64,000 bases of DNA, from the NCBI GenBank assembly GCA_044229235.1, contig JBGATH010000026.1, positions 1-64,000 of the forward strand. The letters run 5' to 3'. The translations under genes and the position numbers were made by a program. This document shows positions 1-8,929 of the stretch, piece after piece. The notes beneath the pieces were generated by a model that saw only the letters and a program-made list of their open reading frames with translations, was not told the origin of the DNA and made no database searches. How positions within the stretch are numbered: the stretch's first letter is position 1; each line of letters begins with the position of its first letter. This stretch comes from UKL13-2 sp044229235. Lineage in GTDB: Bacteria; Pseudomonadota; Gammaproteobacteria; Burkholderiales; Usitatibacteraceae.

Positions 1-1
1 C

Positions 2-526
2 GCCAAGCGCCCCGTGAAAAGCCTGGCCGACATGAAGGGACTGAAGATTCGCGTCCCGCAGTCCGACCTGTTCGTGGCCATGATCCAGGCCATGGGCGCG
101 AGCCCCACGCCGATGCCGCTGGGCGAGGTGTACACGGCGATGAAGACCGGCATCGTCGACGGCGCCGAAAACAACTGGGCGGCATTCGAGGCATCGCGTC
201 ACTTTGAGGCCGCCAAGTACTTCAACCTCACCGAACACTCGATGGCGCCGGACATGCTGGTCTTCTCCAAGAAAATCTGGGATGCGCTCAGCAAGGAAGA
301 CCAGGCGCTGATCCGCCGCGCGGCCAAGGAATCGGTGCCGTTCATGCGCAAGTTGTGGGACGAGCGCGAGGTCAAGTCGCGCAAGGTGGCCGAGGCGGCC
401 AGCGCGCAGGCGATCAAAAGCACCAATCGCCAGGAGTTCATCGATGCCATGAAACCGGTGTACGACAAGTTCACCGCCGTGCCGAAGCTCAAGGACCTGG
501 TCAAGCGCATCCAGGAAACGAAGTAG
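2..526 (+). CDS. dctP: TRAP transporter substrate-binding protein, DctP family (5' end cut by window)
   Basis: The frame is open from base 2 to the stop at 526, so this is the C-terminal part (about 174 residues) of a roughly 330-residue periplasmic binding protein. Typical DctP features are visible: the KIRVP strand, then PTPMPLGEVYTAMKTGIVDG, followed by ENN and a C-terminal helix-rich tail. The protein captures an organic acid in the periplasm and delivers it to the DctQM membrane permease. DctQ follows 39 bp downstream after a GAGGAGA ribosome site and DctM overlaps DctQ, so the three form one operon. A GTG at 14 is internal and not the true start. The ligand cannot be read from this fragment. 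Confidence 0.93.
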   Translation, partial: AKRPVKSLADMKGLKIRVPQSDLFVAMIQAMGASPTPMPLGEVYTAMKTGIVDGAENNWAAFEASRHFEAAKYFNLTEHSMAPDMLVFSKKIWDALSKEDQALIRRAAKESVPFMRKLWDEREVKSRKVAEAASAQAIKSTNRQEFIDAMKPVYDKFTAVPKLKDLVKRIQETK

Positions 527-565
527 TCCCGCCACTGCGCCCTCGCCGACTGAGGAGAGATCACC

Positions 566-1054
566 GTGCTCACGCGCTTCAACGCCTGCATCGCCCGCTA
601 CGGGCTCTACACCTCGGTCTTCGGGCTGTTCCTGATCGTGGCGGTGGTGGCCTGGCAGGTATTCGGCCGCTACGTGCTCAACGACAGCCCGACCTGGACC
701 GAAAGCCTGGCGCTGGTGTTGATCCTGTACGTGACGCTGATCGGCGCCGCCGTCGGGGTGCGCGATGCCGGCCACCTGGGCATGGAATCGCTGCTGGTGC
801 TGGCGCCGCCCGGCATCCGCCACAAGGTCGAAATACTCATCCACGTCCTCGTCGCGATCTTCGGCGCGGCCATGCTCTACAACGGCTGGGTGCTGGGCGC
901 GTCGGTGGCGTCATACAAGCTGGCCAACCTGGAATTGTCCGAAGCAGTGCGCTACGTGCCGCTGGCGCTTTCGGGCGGACTGATCGTGCTGTTTTCCATC
1001 GAGCACATCATCGCGCTCGTCAACGGAACCGAAGTGGAGCCGGCATGGAACTGA
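566..1054 (+). CDS. dctQ: TRAP transporter small permease, DctQ family
   Basis: 162 residues, the usual DctQ length, with four predicted membrane helices (around residues 13-35, 48-68, 85-107 and 125-150). A conserved WQVFGRYVLNDSPTWTESLA segment lies between helices 1 and 2 and is typical of the family. The start is GTG at 566, chosen because TGAGGAGAG lies 7-14 bases upstream and the preceding binding-protein gene ends at 526. The small permease pairs with the large permease DctM to form the Na+-coupled transporter. The stop overlaps the dctM start by 10 bases, which suggests translational coupling. Confidence 0.93.
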   Translation: MLTRFNACIARYGLYTSVFGLFLIVAVVAWQVFGRYVLNDSPTWTESLALVLILYVTLIGAAVGVRDAGHLGMESLLVLAPPGIRHKVEILIHVLVAIFGAAMLYNGWVLGASVASYKLANLELSEAVRYVPLALSGGLIVLFSIEHIIALVNGTEVEPAWN

Positions 1055-2328
1055 CCATCCTCGGCGTAACGTTCGTCGCATTGCTGGTGATCGGCGTACC
1101 GGTGGCGTTTGCCATCGGCCTCTCCGCCATGTGCACCATTCTCTACGAAGGCCTGCCGGTGGCGGTGCTGTTCCAGCAAATGATGTCGGGCATGAACATC
1201 TTCTCGTTCCTCGCCATCCCGTTCTTCATTTTCAGTGGCGAGCTGATGCTGCACGGCGGCATCGCCGATCGCATCGTGGCACTGGCGCGCAGCATGGTCG
1301 GACACATCCGCGGCGGGCTGGGCATGAGCAACGTGCTGGCCTGCACGCTGTTTGGCGGTGTTTCCGGCTCTCCCGTGGCAGACGTCTCGGCGATGGGCTC
1401 GGTGATGATCCCGATGATGAAAAAAGAGGGCTATCACACCGATTACGCGGTCAACGTCACCACCCATGCCTCGCTGGTGGGCGCGCTGATGCCGACCAGC
1501 CACAACATGATCATCTACTCGCTGGCCGCCGGCGGCACGGTGTCGATCGGCGCACTGATCGCCGCAGGCGTGGTGCCCGCGCTGGTGCTGACCATCTGCA
1601 TGCTGGTCGCGGCCTATGCCGTTGCGGTCAAGCGCGGCTATCCGCCCGGCCAATTTCCGGGGTGGCCCGCCGTCGGCCGCGCGGCCGCCGCCGCCGGTCC
1701 CGGCCTGCTCATCGTCGTCATCATCCTTGCCGGCATCATTTCCGGCGTATTCACCGCCACCGAATCGGCAGCCATTGCCGTGGTGTACTCGATCCTGCTG
1801 ACGTTCGCGGTGTACCGCAGCATGACCTGGGCCAAGTTCACCAAGGCGGCCGCGAAGGCCGTCAAGACCACCGGCGTGGTGCTGCTGCTGATCGGCGTGT
1901 CGACCATGTTCCAGTACTTGATGGCGCTCTACCAGGTGGCGGATCTGGCCGGCGACGCGCTGGCGATGATTTCCACGAATCCCTGGGTGATTTTCCTGCT
2001 GATCAACATCATCCTGTTCCTGCTCGGCACCTTCATGGACATGGCCAGCACGATCCTCATCTGCACGCCGATCTTCCTGCCGATCGCCATGAAGTACGGC
2101 ATGGACCCGGTGCAGTTCGGCATGGTCATCCTGATCAATTGCGCGCTCGGGCTCAACACCCCACCAGTCGGCACCACGCAATTTGTCGGCTGCGCCATCG
2201 GCGGCATTTCGGTCAGCGAAGTGATGCGCACCATCCTGCCGTTTTACCTGGCGCTGGTGGCCGCGCTGCTGGCCGTGACCTACGTGCCGGCGTTCTCGAT
2301 GTGGCTGCCGAACCTGCTGTTGAAGTAG
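1045..2328 (+). CDS. dctM: TRAP transporter large permease, DctM family
   Basis: 427 residues, the standard DctM length, starting at ATG 1045 inside the end of dctQ. The frame is open much further upstream, but that part overlaps dctP and dctQ and has shadow composition. About a dozen hydrophobic helices are visible, with family motifs such as IPFFIFSGELM, GGVSGSPVADVSAMGS and LNTPPVGTTQFVGCAIGG. It is the ion-coupled transport subunit for the organic acid bound by the upstream protein. A 66-bp palindrome (2354-2419) follows the stop and probably ends the transcript opposite the converging fadH gene. Confidence 0.95.
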   Translation: MELTILGVTFVALLVIGVPVAFAIGLSAMCTILYEGLPVAVLFQQMMSGMNIFSFLAIPFFIFSGELMLHGGIADRIVALARSMVGHIRGGLGMSNVLACTLFGGVSGSPVADVSAMGSVMIPMMKKEGYHTDYAVNVTTHASLVGALMPTSHNMIIYSLAAGGTVSIGALIAAGVVPALVLTICMLVAAYAVAVKRGYPPGQFPGWPAVGRAAAAAGPGLLIVVIILAGIISGVFTATESAAIAVVYSILLTFAVYRSMTWAKFTKAAAKAVKTTGVVLLLIGVSTMFQYLMALYQVADLAGDALAMISTNPWVIFLLINIILFLLGTFMDMASTILICTPIFLPIAMKYGMDPVQFGMVILINCALGLNTPPVGTTQFVGCAIGGISVSEVMRTILPFYLALVAALLAVTYVPAFSMWLPNLLLK

Positions 2329-2353
2329 GTCGCGATACCCGCACTCAGCAGTG

Positions 2354-2419
2354 AAACACCAGCGCTGGCGCGCCTTTCCGGGCATATTTGCCCCGGAAGC
2401 CGCGCCAATGCTGGTGTTT
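2354..2419. repeat. 66-bp dispersed palindrome, copy A (dctM/fadH convergent gap)
   Basis: Outer arms AAACACCAGCGCTGGCGCG and CGCGCCAATGCTGGTGTTT pair over about 20 bp. An inner GGGCA..TGCCC hairpin forms the tip. It lies between two convergent genes and fills most of the 93-bp gap. Five related copies occur at 10333, 17461, 33719, 51336 and 56742. The outer pairs here (AACACC/GGTGTT) differ from those of copy C (AAACTC/GAGTTT) on both arms, so base pairing is kept by paired changes. A two-way terminator or mRNA-end stabiliser is a reasonable inference. Confidence 0.85.
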
Positions 2420-2421
2420 GC

Positions 2422-4449
2422 TTAAATAGTTACCGCCAGCCTCGTCGCCTGATCGATGGCGCGCTTGGCATCCAGTTCGCCGGCTTCAAACGCGCCGCCG
2501 ACCAGATGCACTTTCACGCCAGCCGCTGCCAGCGGCGCCTGCAATTCGCGCAGCGGCTCCTGTCCGGTGCAGAGCACGATGGTGTCGGCTTCGATCAGCG
2601 TCGGGTTCTGCCGCTTCTCGCCGAAGGTGATGTGCAGGCCTTTTTCGTCGATGCCTTCGTAATTGGCACCGGCAATCATCTCGACCTTCTTCTTTTTCAG
2701 CGCAGCGCGATGTATCCAGCCGGTGGTCTTGCCCAGGCCCTTGCCGGGTTGTGAAGCCTTGCGCTGCAACAGCACCACGTCGCGCGCCGGTGGCGAGACT
2801 TCGGGTTTGATCACACCACCGCGCGCGCCGGACGGGTCGGCGACCCCCCACTCCTTCATCCACATGGCGTTATCCAGTGTCGGCGAGTGACCTTCGTGCA
2901 CCAGGTACTCGGAGACATCGAAGCCGATGCCGCCCGCGCCCACCACGGCTACGCGCTTGCCGACGGGTTTCTTGTGCAACAGCACATCAATGTAGGACAA
3001 CACATGCGGCAGGTCCTGCCCGGGAATCTTCGGGTTTCTGGGCGTGACGCCGGTGGCGAGGATGACCTCGTCGTAACCCTTGAGGTCGTCCGCGGACACG
3101 CGGCGATTGAGCTTCAGGGCGACACCGGTGGTCTCGATTTTCTTGCGGAAGTAGCGCAGCGTTTCGTGAAACTCTTCCTTGCCCGGAATCTGTTTGGCCA
3201 TGTTGAACTGGCCGCCGATTTCAGGCGCGGCATCGAACAGGTCGACCAGGTGGCCGCGCTCAGCTAGCGCCGTCGCGCAGGCCAGCCCGGCCGGGCCGGC
3301 GCCAACCACGGCGACGCTCTTATTCTTCGTGGCAGGCGTGAACACCAACTCGGTTTCGTGGCAGGCGCGCGGATTCACCAGGCATGAAGCCAGTTGCTGC
3401 TTGAAGACGTGATCCAGGCAAGCCTGGTTGCAGCCGATGCAGGTATTGATTTCATCGGCCTTGCCAGCGGCGGCCTTCACCACGAAGTCCGGATCGGCCA
3501 GCAGCGGGCGCGCCATCGACACCATATCGGCACAGCCGTCGGCGATGATTTTCTCCGCCACGTCGGGGGCGTTGATACGGTTGGTGGTGACCAGCGGAAT
3601 GCCGACTTCGGCTTTCATCTTTTTGGTCACCCAGGCGAACGCGGCACGCGGCACCGAGGTGGCGATGGTCGGCACCCGCGCTTCGTGCCAGCCGATGCCG
3701 GTATTGATGATGGTGGCACCGGCCTTTTCGATGGCCTTGGCCAGCATCACCACTTCGTCCCAGCTCTGTCCATCGGGAATCAGGTCGAGCATCGACAGCC
3801 GGTAAATGATGATGAAATCCTTGCCGACCGCCTCACGCATCCGCGAAACAATCTCGACCGGCAGGCGCATGCGGTTTTCGTAACTGCCGCCCCAGCCATC
3901 GGTGCGGTGGTTGGTGTGCGTCGCGAGGAACTCGTTGATGAAATAGCCCTCGGAACCCATCACCTCGACGCCATCGTAGCCGCCCTCACGCGCCAGCTTG
4001 CCGGCGCGCACGAAGCACTTGATCTGGCGCTCGATGCCGCCGGCGGAAAGTTCGCGCGGGGTGAACGGCGTGATCGGCGAGCGGATCTTCGACGGCGCCA
4101 CAGAGAGCGGCGTGTAACCATAACGGCCGGCATGCAGTATTTGCAAGGCGATCTTGCCGCCGTCGGCGTGCACGGCATCGGTGATGAGGCGATGTTTCTT
4201 CGCCGCGCCCGACGAAGCCAGGCGCGAGCCGAACGGCGACAGCCAGCCTTCGATGTTGGGCGCGAAGCCGCCGGTCACCATCAGCCCGACGCCACCGCGC
4301 GCCCGTGCCGCAAAGTAGGCGGCCAGCTTCGGAAAATCCTTGGCCTTGTCCTCAAGCCCGGTGTGCATGGACCCCATCAGCACCCGGTTCTTGAGTGTGG
4401 TGAAGCCGAGGTCTAGGGGGGCGAGTAGATGCGGATAGGCAGAGGTCAC
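2422..4449 (-). CDS. fadH: NADPH-dependent 2,4-dienoyl-CoA reductase-type flavoenzyme
   Basis: 675 residues, close to E. coli FadH (672). An N-terminal Old-Yellow-Enzyme TIM barrel (about 1-330) is followed by a 4Fe-4S ligand set CIGCNQACLDHVF plus a later Cys (around 336-355). Then come FAD- and NAD(P)-binding Rossmann folds (VAVVGAGPAGLACA near 378 and VAVVGAGGIGFD near 500). The family reduces 2,4-dienoyl-CoA intermediates during beta-oxidation of unsaturated fatty acids. Related enzymes of this architecture also act on other enoates or amines, so the substrate is inferred. The start is GTG at 4449 with GGAGC upstream. It lies 66 bp downstream of the caspase-like gene on the same strand. 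Confidence 0.88.
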   Translation of the reverse strand: MTSAYPHLLAPLDLGFTTLKNRVLMGSMHTGLEDKAKDFPKLAAYFAARARGGVGLMVTGGFAPNIEGWLSPFGSRLASSGAAKKHRLITDAVHADGGKIALQILHAGRYGYTPLSVAPSKIRSPITPFTPRELSAGGIERQIKCFVRAGKLAREGGYDGVEVMGSEGYFINEFLATHTNHRTDGWGGSYENRMRLPVEIVSRMREAVGKDFIIIYRLSMLDLIPDGQSWDEVVMLAKAIEKAGATIINTGIGWHEARVPTIATSVPRAAFAWVTKKMKAEVGIPLVTTNRINAPDVAEKIIADGCADMVSMARPLLADPDFVVKAAAGKADEINTCIGCNQACLDHVFKQQLASCLVNPRACHETELVFTPATKNKSVAVVGAGPAGLACATALAERGHLVDLFDAAPEIGGQFNMAKQIPGKEEFHETLRYFRKKIETTGVALKLNRRVSADDLKGYDEVILATGVTPRNPKIPGQDLPHVLSYIDVLLHKKPVGKRVAVVGAGGIGFDVSEYLVHEGHSPTLDNAMWMKEWGVADPSGARGGVIKPEVSPPARDVVLLQRKASQPGKGLGKTTGWIHRAALKKKKVEMIAGANYEGIDEKGLHITFGEKRQNPTLIEADTIVLCTGQEPLRELQAPLAAAGVKVHLVGGAFEAGELDAKRAIDQATRLAVTI

Positions 4450-4515
4450 GCGGCAGCTCCATGAATGTGCTGCATGACTATGCCACAGGCGGCGCCTGCG
4501 GAAAAATGCGTGACG

Positions 4516-5913
4516 CTACTTCACGTTGAAGGCCACAAGCTCCTGTGTTTCCTTGATCAGCAGCCGCCCTTCCGCCGTGGTGTTGCTCCGCTGGTAACGC
4601 AACGCCTGCTTGGCCGGGCCGTGATACCAGTAGGTCCAGCGCGTCGTGCCGGTCCTGCCGGTCTTGGTATTGCGCCATTCGCCGGCGCGCTCGATGCGCA
4701 GGGTCTTGAGGCGCCCCAGCGGCGAGTCGATCTCTTCCTCGCCGACAACACGGATGCGCACGTCGTTGGTGCCGGTATAGTCGTCGCCGCCTTCGGTGAT
4801 GATGCCGCTCCATGACACGCCGACGCTCATGGGAAAGACGTAGAACATGGACGAAGGCTGGTACGTGCGCAGTTTGCCGCCGATGTGCTCGCTGCGCGTA
4901 TTGCCGGAATGGTCGCGCACCAGGCCGTTGTCCTGGGTAACGGTCTCGTCGTCGGCCTTGGTGATGCTGCGGCGAACGGTTCGGGCTTCGCCGGTGAGTT
5001 CGTTGGTGATGCGCCATTCCCACCAGTCGCCGACTGCGAACACCGGTGCCGCACCGATCGAGACCGAGCGTGGCCGCGATGGCAGGGCCGGCGCTGAGGC
5101 GATTGCCGGCCGCTTCGGCGGCGGCGGTGCGGCCTTGAGCACCAGTTCGCTTTCAAGCGAAGTGCTTTCCCAGGGCGTTTGCAGGCCGCGCGATTCCGCG
5201 CGCACGGCCGTGCGCACCTGCTTGAAGGCATCCTCGATACGCACACCCGGCTGCGTCAGGTTGGCGAGCAGGTGCCTGGTATACAGGCCGTTGCGTCCGG
5301 CGCCGTCGGCGGCAGTCGAGCCGGGTGCGGTGGCGAAGGCCACCACTGTTCCGGGCGGCGCGTCGATCTGCGCCAGGCCCGCGCTGGCGACCTTGAAACG
5401 GGTCGCAAACGGGTTGTTGCGGCAGGCATCGAGGACGATGAGGTTGGTGTGGTTTCGCGCCGTGTCCATTTTTTCGAGCACCGCCTGCAGGTCGAGCGCG
5501 GAGAAGGCCACCTCGTCTTCGCGACTGATGTCGGCGTCGACCGGCACCAGGAAGTTGCGCCCCCTTACCTGCACGCCGTGACCGGCAAAGTAGAACAGTC
5601 CCAGCGATTCGCGTTTCAGCTTGTCGCCGAATTCGCGCAGCGCGAGATACATTTCCCTGAGGCTGGCGTTTTCACGGTGGATGACCTCGAACCCCGCCTG
5701 CTTGAGCAGCACGGCCATGTCGGCGGCATCGTTTGCCGGGTTGGGCAGGGGGTCGCTCTTGTACGTGGCGTTGCCGATCACCAGCGCCAGGCGCACGGGT
5801 TTCGCCGGTTTGGCCGGATCAGTCGATTGCGCATGCGCGCCCGGCATCAGACCAATCAGCGCAGCGACACAGACCAGCATCGGCACACGCAGCAGCTTCA
5901 CAAGCCCTCCCAT
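4516..5913 (-). CDS. Secreted caspase-like (C14/metacaspase) protein with C-terminal beta domain
   Basis: 465 residues from ATG 5913, which is preceded by GGAGG; the longer upstream reading frame overlaps hpxY. A signal peptide (about 1-29, ending GAHAQ) precedes a peptidase C14 domain (about 40-285). The catalytic pair is seen as His in FYFAGHGVQ and Cys in VLDACRNNP, with the S1-pocket-like DGAGRNGLYTRHLL loop. After a Pro-rich linker comes a 170-residue region rich in beta strands (starting FAVGDWWEWRI) that I do not recognise. Bacterial orthocaspases usually cleave after Arg or Lys. The protein is probably periplasmic or exported, and its targets are unknown. It is not obviously linked to its metabolic neighbours. 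Confidence 0.88.
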   Translation of the reverse strand: MGGLVKLLRVPMLVCVAALIGLMPGAHAQSTDPAKPAKPVRLALVIGNATYKSDPLPNPANDAADMAVLLKQAGFEVIHRENASLREMYLALREFGDKLKRESLGLFYFAGHGVQVRGRNFLVPVDADISREDEVAFSALDLQAVLEKMDTARNHTNLIVLDACRNNPFATRFKVASAGLAQIDAPPGTVVAFATAPGSTAADGAGRNGLYTRHLLANLTQPGVRIEDAFKQVRTAVRAESRGLQTPWESTSLESELVLKAAPPPPKRPAIASAPALPSRPRSVSIGAAPVFAVGDWWEWRITNELTGEARTVRRSITKADDETVTQDNGLVRDHSGNTRSEHIGGKLRTYQPSSMFYVFPMSVGVSWSGIITEGGDDYTGTNDVRIRVVGEEEIDSPLGRLKTLRIERAGEWRNTKTGRTGTTRWTYWYHGPAKQALRYQRSNTTAEGRLLIKETQELVAFNVK

Positions 5914-5977
5914 GCGGACGACGCCTCCGCCAGTCGATGAGCCGACATGGTATGCCAACTCGGCGATGGCAGCACCG

Positions 5978-7363
5978 TCAGGCCAGCGCCCCGCTCCGCG
6001 CGGCGTGTGCCGCCAGCGCGAACAACTGGTGCTCGCACCACGGCGCGGCGATGAGCTGTACGCCGATCGGCAGTTCGCCGGCGGCGCGCGGCAGCGGCGC
6101 ACAGATCACCGGCAAGCCAATGAAACTGATCGGCTGGGTGAGGATGCCGCCGGTTGCGGCCGCCGGCACCTCCTGTCCATTGAGCGTGGCCGTCATGGTG
6201 CCGTGCGGCAGTGCGGTCCACGGCGTGGCCGGCGCGATGAGCACGTCCACATCGCGAAAACAGGCCCGCACCTGCTGGCGAAACCAGGCGCGAAATCGAT
6301 GTGCCTGCGCCACGCGCGCCGCGGGTTGAATGGCACCGGCCATGAGCCGACAGGCGCGGTCGAACTCGAAGTCGCGCATCTGGTGTCGAAGGCGCTGCAG
6401 GTGAAATGCGCCGCCTTCCGCTGCCGAGATCATGAAGGCGGCGGCGCGCGCGGCCGCTGCCAGCTCCCACTGCACCGTTCGATCGATGCCCAGTGCCTGG
6501 CAGAAACCATCCACCGCCGCGCGCACCTCGGCGGTGCTGTTGTCGGTGAAGAAACCGTCGAGCCGCGCCACGCGCAGGCCGGCCGCGCGGTTATGCATCG
6601 CGGCGCGGGCGAGGCAGTTTGGCCGTTCGCGCTGGTTGGGGTCGCGTTCGTCGCGCCCTTGCAGCACATCGAACGCCAGCGCCAGATCCTGCAGATTGCG
6701 TGCGAACGGGCCGACGTTATCGATGCTGGCGACGAAAGGGAATGCGCCGCGTCGCGACAGCCGTCCATGCGTCGGCCGCAGGCCGTAGATGCCGCAATAG
6801 GATGCGGGCACCCGGATCGAGCCGTTGGTGTCGGAGCCAAGCGCAATCGGCACCTCGCCCGACGCCACTGCGGCAGCTGACCCGCCGGATGAGCCGCCGG
6901 CAGTAAAGCCGTGGCGATGCGGATTGTGGGTCGGGCCGTAATGCTGGTTTTCGGTGACAAAGTCGTAGGCGTACTCGCCCATGTTGGTCGCGCCGACGCA
7001 AATGCCGCCGGCGCGCTTGAGCTTGGCGACCAGAAACGCATCCTCTGTCGCAGGCGCTGCAGCGCGGTTGATCTTGCTGCCCGCCAGCGTCACATGCCCG
7101 GCGATATCGAACAGGTCCTTGGCCGCGAACGGCACGCCGGCCAGCGGCGGCAGGTTTTCGCCGGCTGCACGCATGGCATCGATGCGCGCCGCGGCCGCGC
7201 GCGCCTCGTCGCCCCAGACGCCGGTGAAGGCATTGATTTGCGGTTCGCTGGCGGCGATGCCGGCCAGGGACTGCTCCACGGCGGCGGCGGCCGTGATCCG
7301 GCCTTCGCGCACCTGCTGTGCGATCAGGCTCGCCCCCTCCACAGATTGGACCGGGGACTTCAT
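5978..7363 (-). CDS. hpxY: AtzE/HpxY-family amidase, probable oxalurate amidohydrolase catalytic subunit
   Basis: 461-residue amidase-signature enzyme. The Ser-cisSer-Lys triad is visible as Lys in GVPFAAKDLFD, Ser in GGSSGGSAAAVASG, and the downstream nucleophile region ALGSDTNGSIRVPAS. The closest named families are AtzE (carboxybiuret hydrolase with AtzG) and HpxY of the Klebsiella hpx purine pathway. The ATG overlaps the stop of the small hpxX gene by 4 bp, matching the AtzG-AtzE and HpxX-HpxY pairing. The divergent neighbours hpxJ and hpxK make oxalurate from allantoate, so oxalurate is the likely substrate. Carboxybiuret or another carbamoyl amide cannot be excluded from sequence alone. 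Confidence 0.85.
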   Translation of the reverse strand: MKSPVQSVEGASLIAQQVREGRITAAAAVEQSLAGIAASEPQINAFTGVWGDEARAAAARIDAMRAAGENLPPLAGVPFAAKDLFDIAGHVTLAGSKINRAAAPATEDAFLVAKLKRAGGICVGATNMGEYAYDFVTENQHYGPTHNPHRHGFTAGGSSGGSAAAVASGEVPIALGSDTNGSIRVPASYCGIYGLRPTHGRLSRRGAFPFVASIDNVGPFARNLQDLALAFDVLQGRDERDPNQRERPNCLARAAMHNRAAGLRVARLDGFFTDNSTAEVRAAVDGFCQALGIDRTVQWELAAAARAAAFMISAAEGGAFHLQRLRHQMRDFEFDRACRLMAGAIQPAARVAQAHRFRAWFRQQVRACFRDVDVLIAPATPWTALPHGTMTATLNGQEVPAAATGGILTQPISFIGLPVICAPLPRAAGELPIGVQLIAAPWCEHQLFALAAHAARSGALA

Positions 7364-7542
7364 GGCTCGAAGATGGACGGCGTTTCGACGTCGTCGGGGA
7401 TCGGCAGATTCATCACCAGGGAAGCCACGTCCGACAGCCGGACGAAATGTGCGCCCACGGCGGCGACCACGTCGGCATCGGTCGGCAGGTCAAGCGCGGC
7501 CAGCGAGGCGGCGACGACGTCATGGTTGTTGGGTTGGCTCAT
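7360..7542 (-). CDS. hpxX: Small AtzG/HpxX-like protein (DUF4089)
   Basis: 60 residues from ATG 7542, ending with a stop that overlaps the hpxY start (ATGA). Length and pattern (two helices, then LVMNLPIPDDVETPSIFEP at the end) fit the AtzG-like family. In AtzEG this small protein forms a complex with the amidase and stabilises it; in Klebsiella hpxX precedes hpxY in the oxalurate operon. The reading frame extends further upstream without a better start. The gene opens a minus-strand operon that diverges from hpxJ. Confidence 0.82.
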   Translation of the reverse strand: MSQPNNHDVVAASLAALDLPTDADVVAAVGAHFVRLSDVASLVMNLPIPDDVETPSIFEP

Positions 7543-7699
7543 GCAGGGCTCACTCGAGGACAGGGACGACGAACTGACGACCAATAATGCGCCAAGTGTA
7601 AACACATTCTTCCTGTCGCCGCATACCGCCCCCCGGCAATACTGGTAACCTTGGCTCATAGCCGATTTGACCACCCGACCGCGATTGATTCACGCCACC
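7543..7699. promoter_or_regulatory. Divergent control region between hpxX and hpxJ
   Basis: 157 bp between two divergent start codons, so promoters for both ureide transcripts should lie here. A short inverted repeat GTGT-AA-ACAC sits at 7596-7605. It could be part of an operator, but it is too short to be convincing. No clear sigma-70 box pair was seen. No regulator gene lies beside the cluster in this window. Confidence 0.5.
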
Positions 7700-8929
7700 A
7701 TGCTCGAAGAAATATCCACACCACCGCGCCTGCTGATGGGGCCGGGCCCGATCAACTGCGACCCGCGTGTCTTGCGCGCGCTGGGCACACAGGTGCTGGG
7801 CCAGTTCGATCCGCATTTCCGGCAGTCCATGAAGGAAACGATGGCGCTGTACCGGCAGGTATTCGAAACGCAGAACGAGTGGACGCTGGTGGTCGATGGC
7901 ACGGCGCGCTCGGCCATCGAATGCGTGATGGTGTCGCTGATCGAACCGGGCGAGCGCGTGCTGGTGGCGAGCTTCGGGCGTTTCGGCCAGCTCAAGACCG
8001 AGATCGCCCATCGCGTCGACGCCGATGTGCGGGTGATCGAGGCTGAATGGGGCAGCGTATTTGCACCCGAGCAGATCGAGGCGGCCATCAGGCAGCACCA
8101 GCCCAGGTTGCTGGCGCTGTGCCAGGGCGATACCTCCACCACCATGCTGCAGCCGCTGGAGCACATCGGCCGCATCTGCCGCGAACACGGCGTGTTCCTG
8201 CAGGTCGATGCCACGGCGTCCATCGCCGGTGCCCGCCTGCCGGTGGATGAGTGGCAGATCGACTGCGTGACAGCCGGTTTGCAAAAGTGCCTGATGGGGC
8301 CGTCCGGTGCGGCGCCCATCACCTTGTCGAAGCCGATGGCCGATGCCATTTACCGACGCCGCCATATCGAGGAAGGCTTGCGGCCGAAGGACTATGTGCC
8401 GGGCGCCGGCTCGCGCATTGCGTCGAATTACTTTGACCTCGCCATGATCATGGATTACTGGTCGGACAAGGCGCTGAACCACCATACGGAAGCCACCTCG
8501 ATGCTGTACGCCAGCCGCGAGTGTGCCCGCCTGTTCGTGGCGGAGGGTCATGATGCCGTCGCGAAACGGCACGCGGCCTGCGGCAACGCCATGGTCGCGG
8601 GCGTCGAGGCCATGAACCTCACGGTGTATGGCAACAAGGCCACCAAGATGCCCAACGTCACCGGCGTGGTGATCCCGGCCGGCATCGATGGCGACAAGGT
8701 GCGACTGGCGATGCTCAGAACCTTCAACATCGAGATCGGCTCCTCGTTCGGCCCGCTGCACGGCAAGATCTGGCGCATCGGCAACATGGGTTACAACGCG
8801 CGGCCGGACTGCGTGATGACCACCTTGTCGGCGCTGGAGGCCGTGCTCAATGCGGAGGGCCATCGCAGCGCCCGTGGCGGCGCCGTCGACGCGGCCTGGC
8901 AGGTATTTCGCGACGCAGGGATGGCATGA
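7700..8929 (+). CDS. hpxJ: Ureidoglycine-glyoxylate aminotransferase (HpxJ/PucG type, PLP class V)
   Basis: 409 residues from ATG 7700. A TTG at 7667 is possible, but the homologous region starts at LLMGPGPINCDPRVL. Class V PLP features: GPGPINCDPRVL near the N-terminus, the VDGTARSAIE loop, and the Schiff-base Lys in TAGLQKCLMGPSG near residue 200. The family transfers the amino group of (S)-ureidoglycine to glyoxylate and yields oxalurate and glycine. Alanine- or serine-glyoxylate aminotransferases are close relatives. The ATGA overlap with an allantoate amidohydrolase gene, which makes ureidoglycine, is the strongest argument for the ureide role. Confidence 0.86.
   Translation: MLEEISTPPRLLMGPGPINCDPRVLRALGTQVLGQFDPHFRQSMKETMALYRQVFETQNEWTLVVDGTARSAIECVMVSLIEPGERVLVASFGRFGQLKTEIAHRVDADVRVIEAEWGSVFAPEQIEAAIRQHQPRLLALCQGDTSTTMLQPLEHIGRICREHGVFLQVDATASIAGARLPVDEWQIDCVTAGLQKCLMGPSGAAPITLSKPMADAIYRRRHIEEGLRPKDYVPGAGSRIASNYFDLAMIMDYWSDKALNHHTEATSMLYASRECARLFVAEGHDAVAKRHAACGNAMVAGVEAMNLTVYGNKATKMPNVTGVVIPAGIDGDKVRLAMLRTFNIEIGSSFGPLHGKIWRIGNMGYNARPDCVMTTLSALEAVLNAEGHRSARGGAVDAAWQVFRDAGMA

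Noticed and set aside
952..2385. 477-codon minus-strand frame under dctM
   Set aside because: Composition is His/Asp/Gln-rich shadow of the DctM gene, which has clear family motifs on the plus strand.
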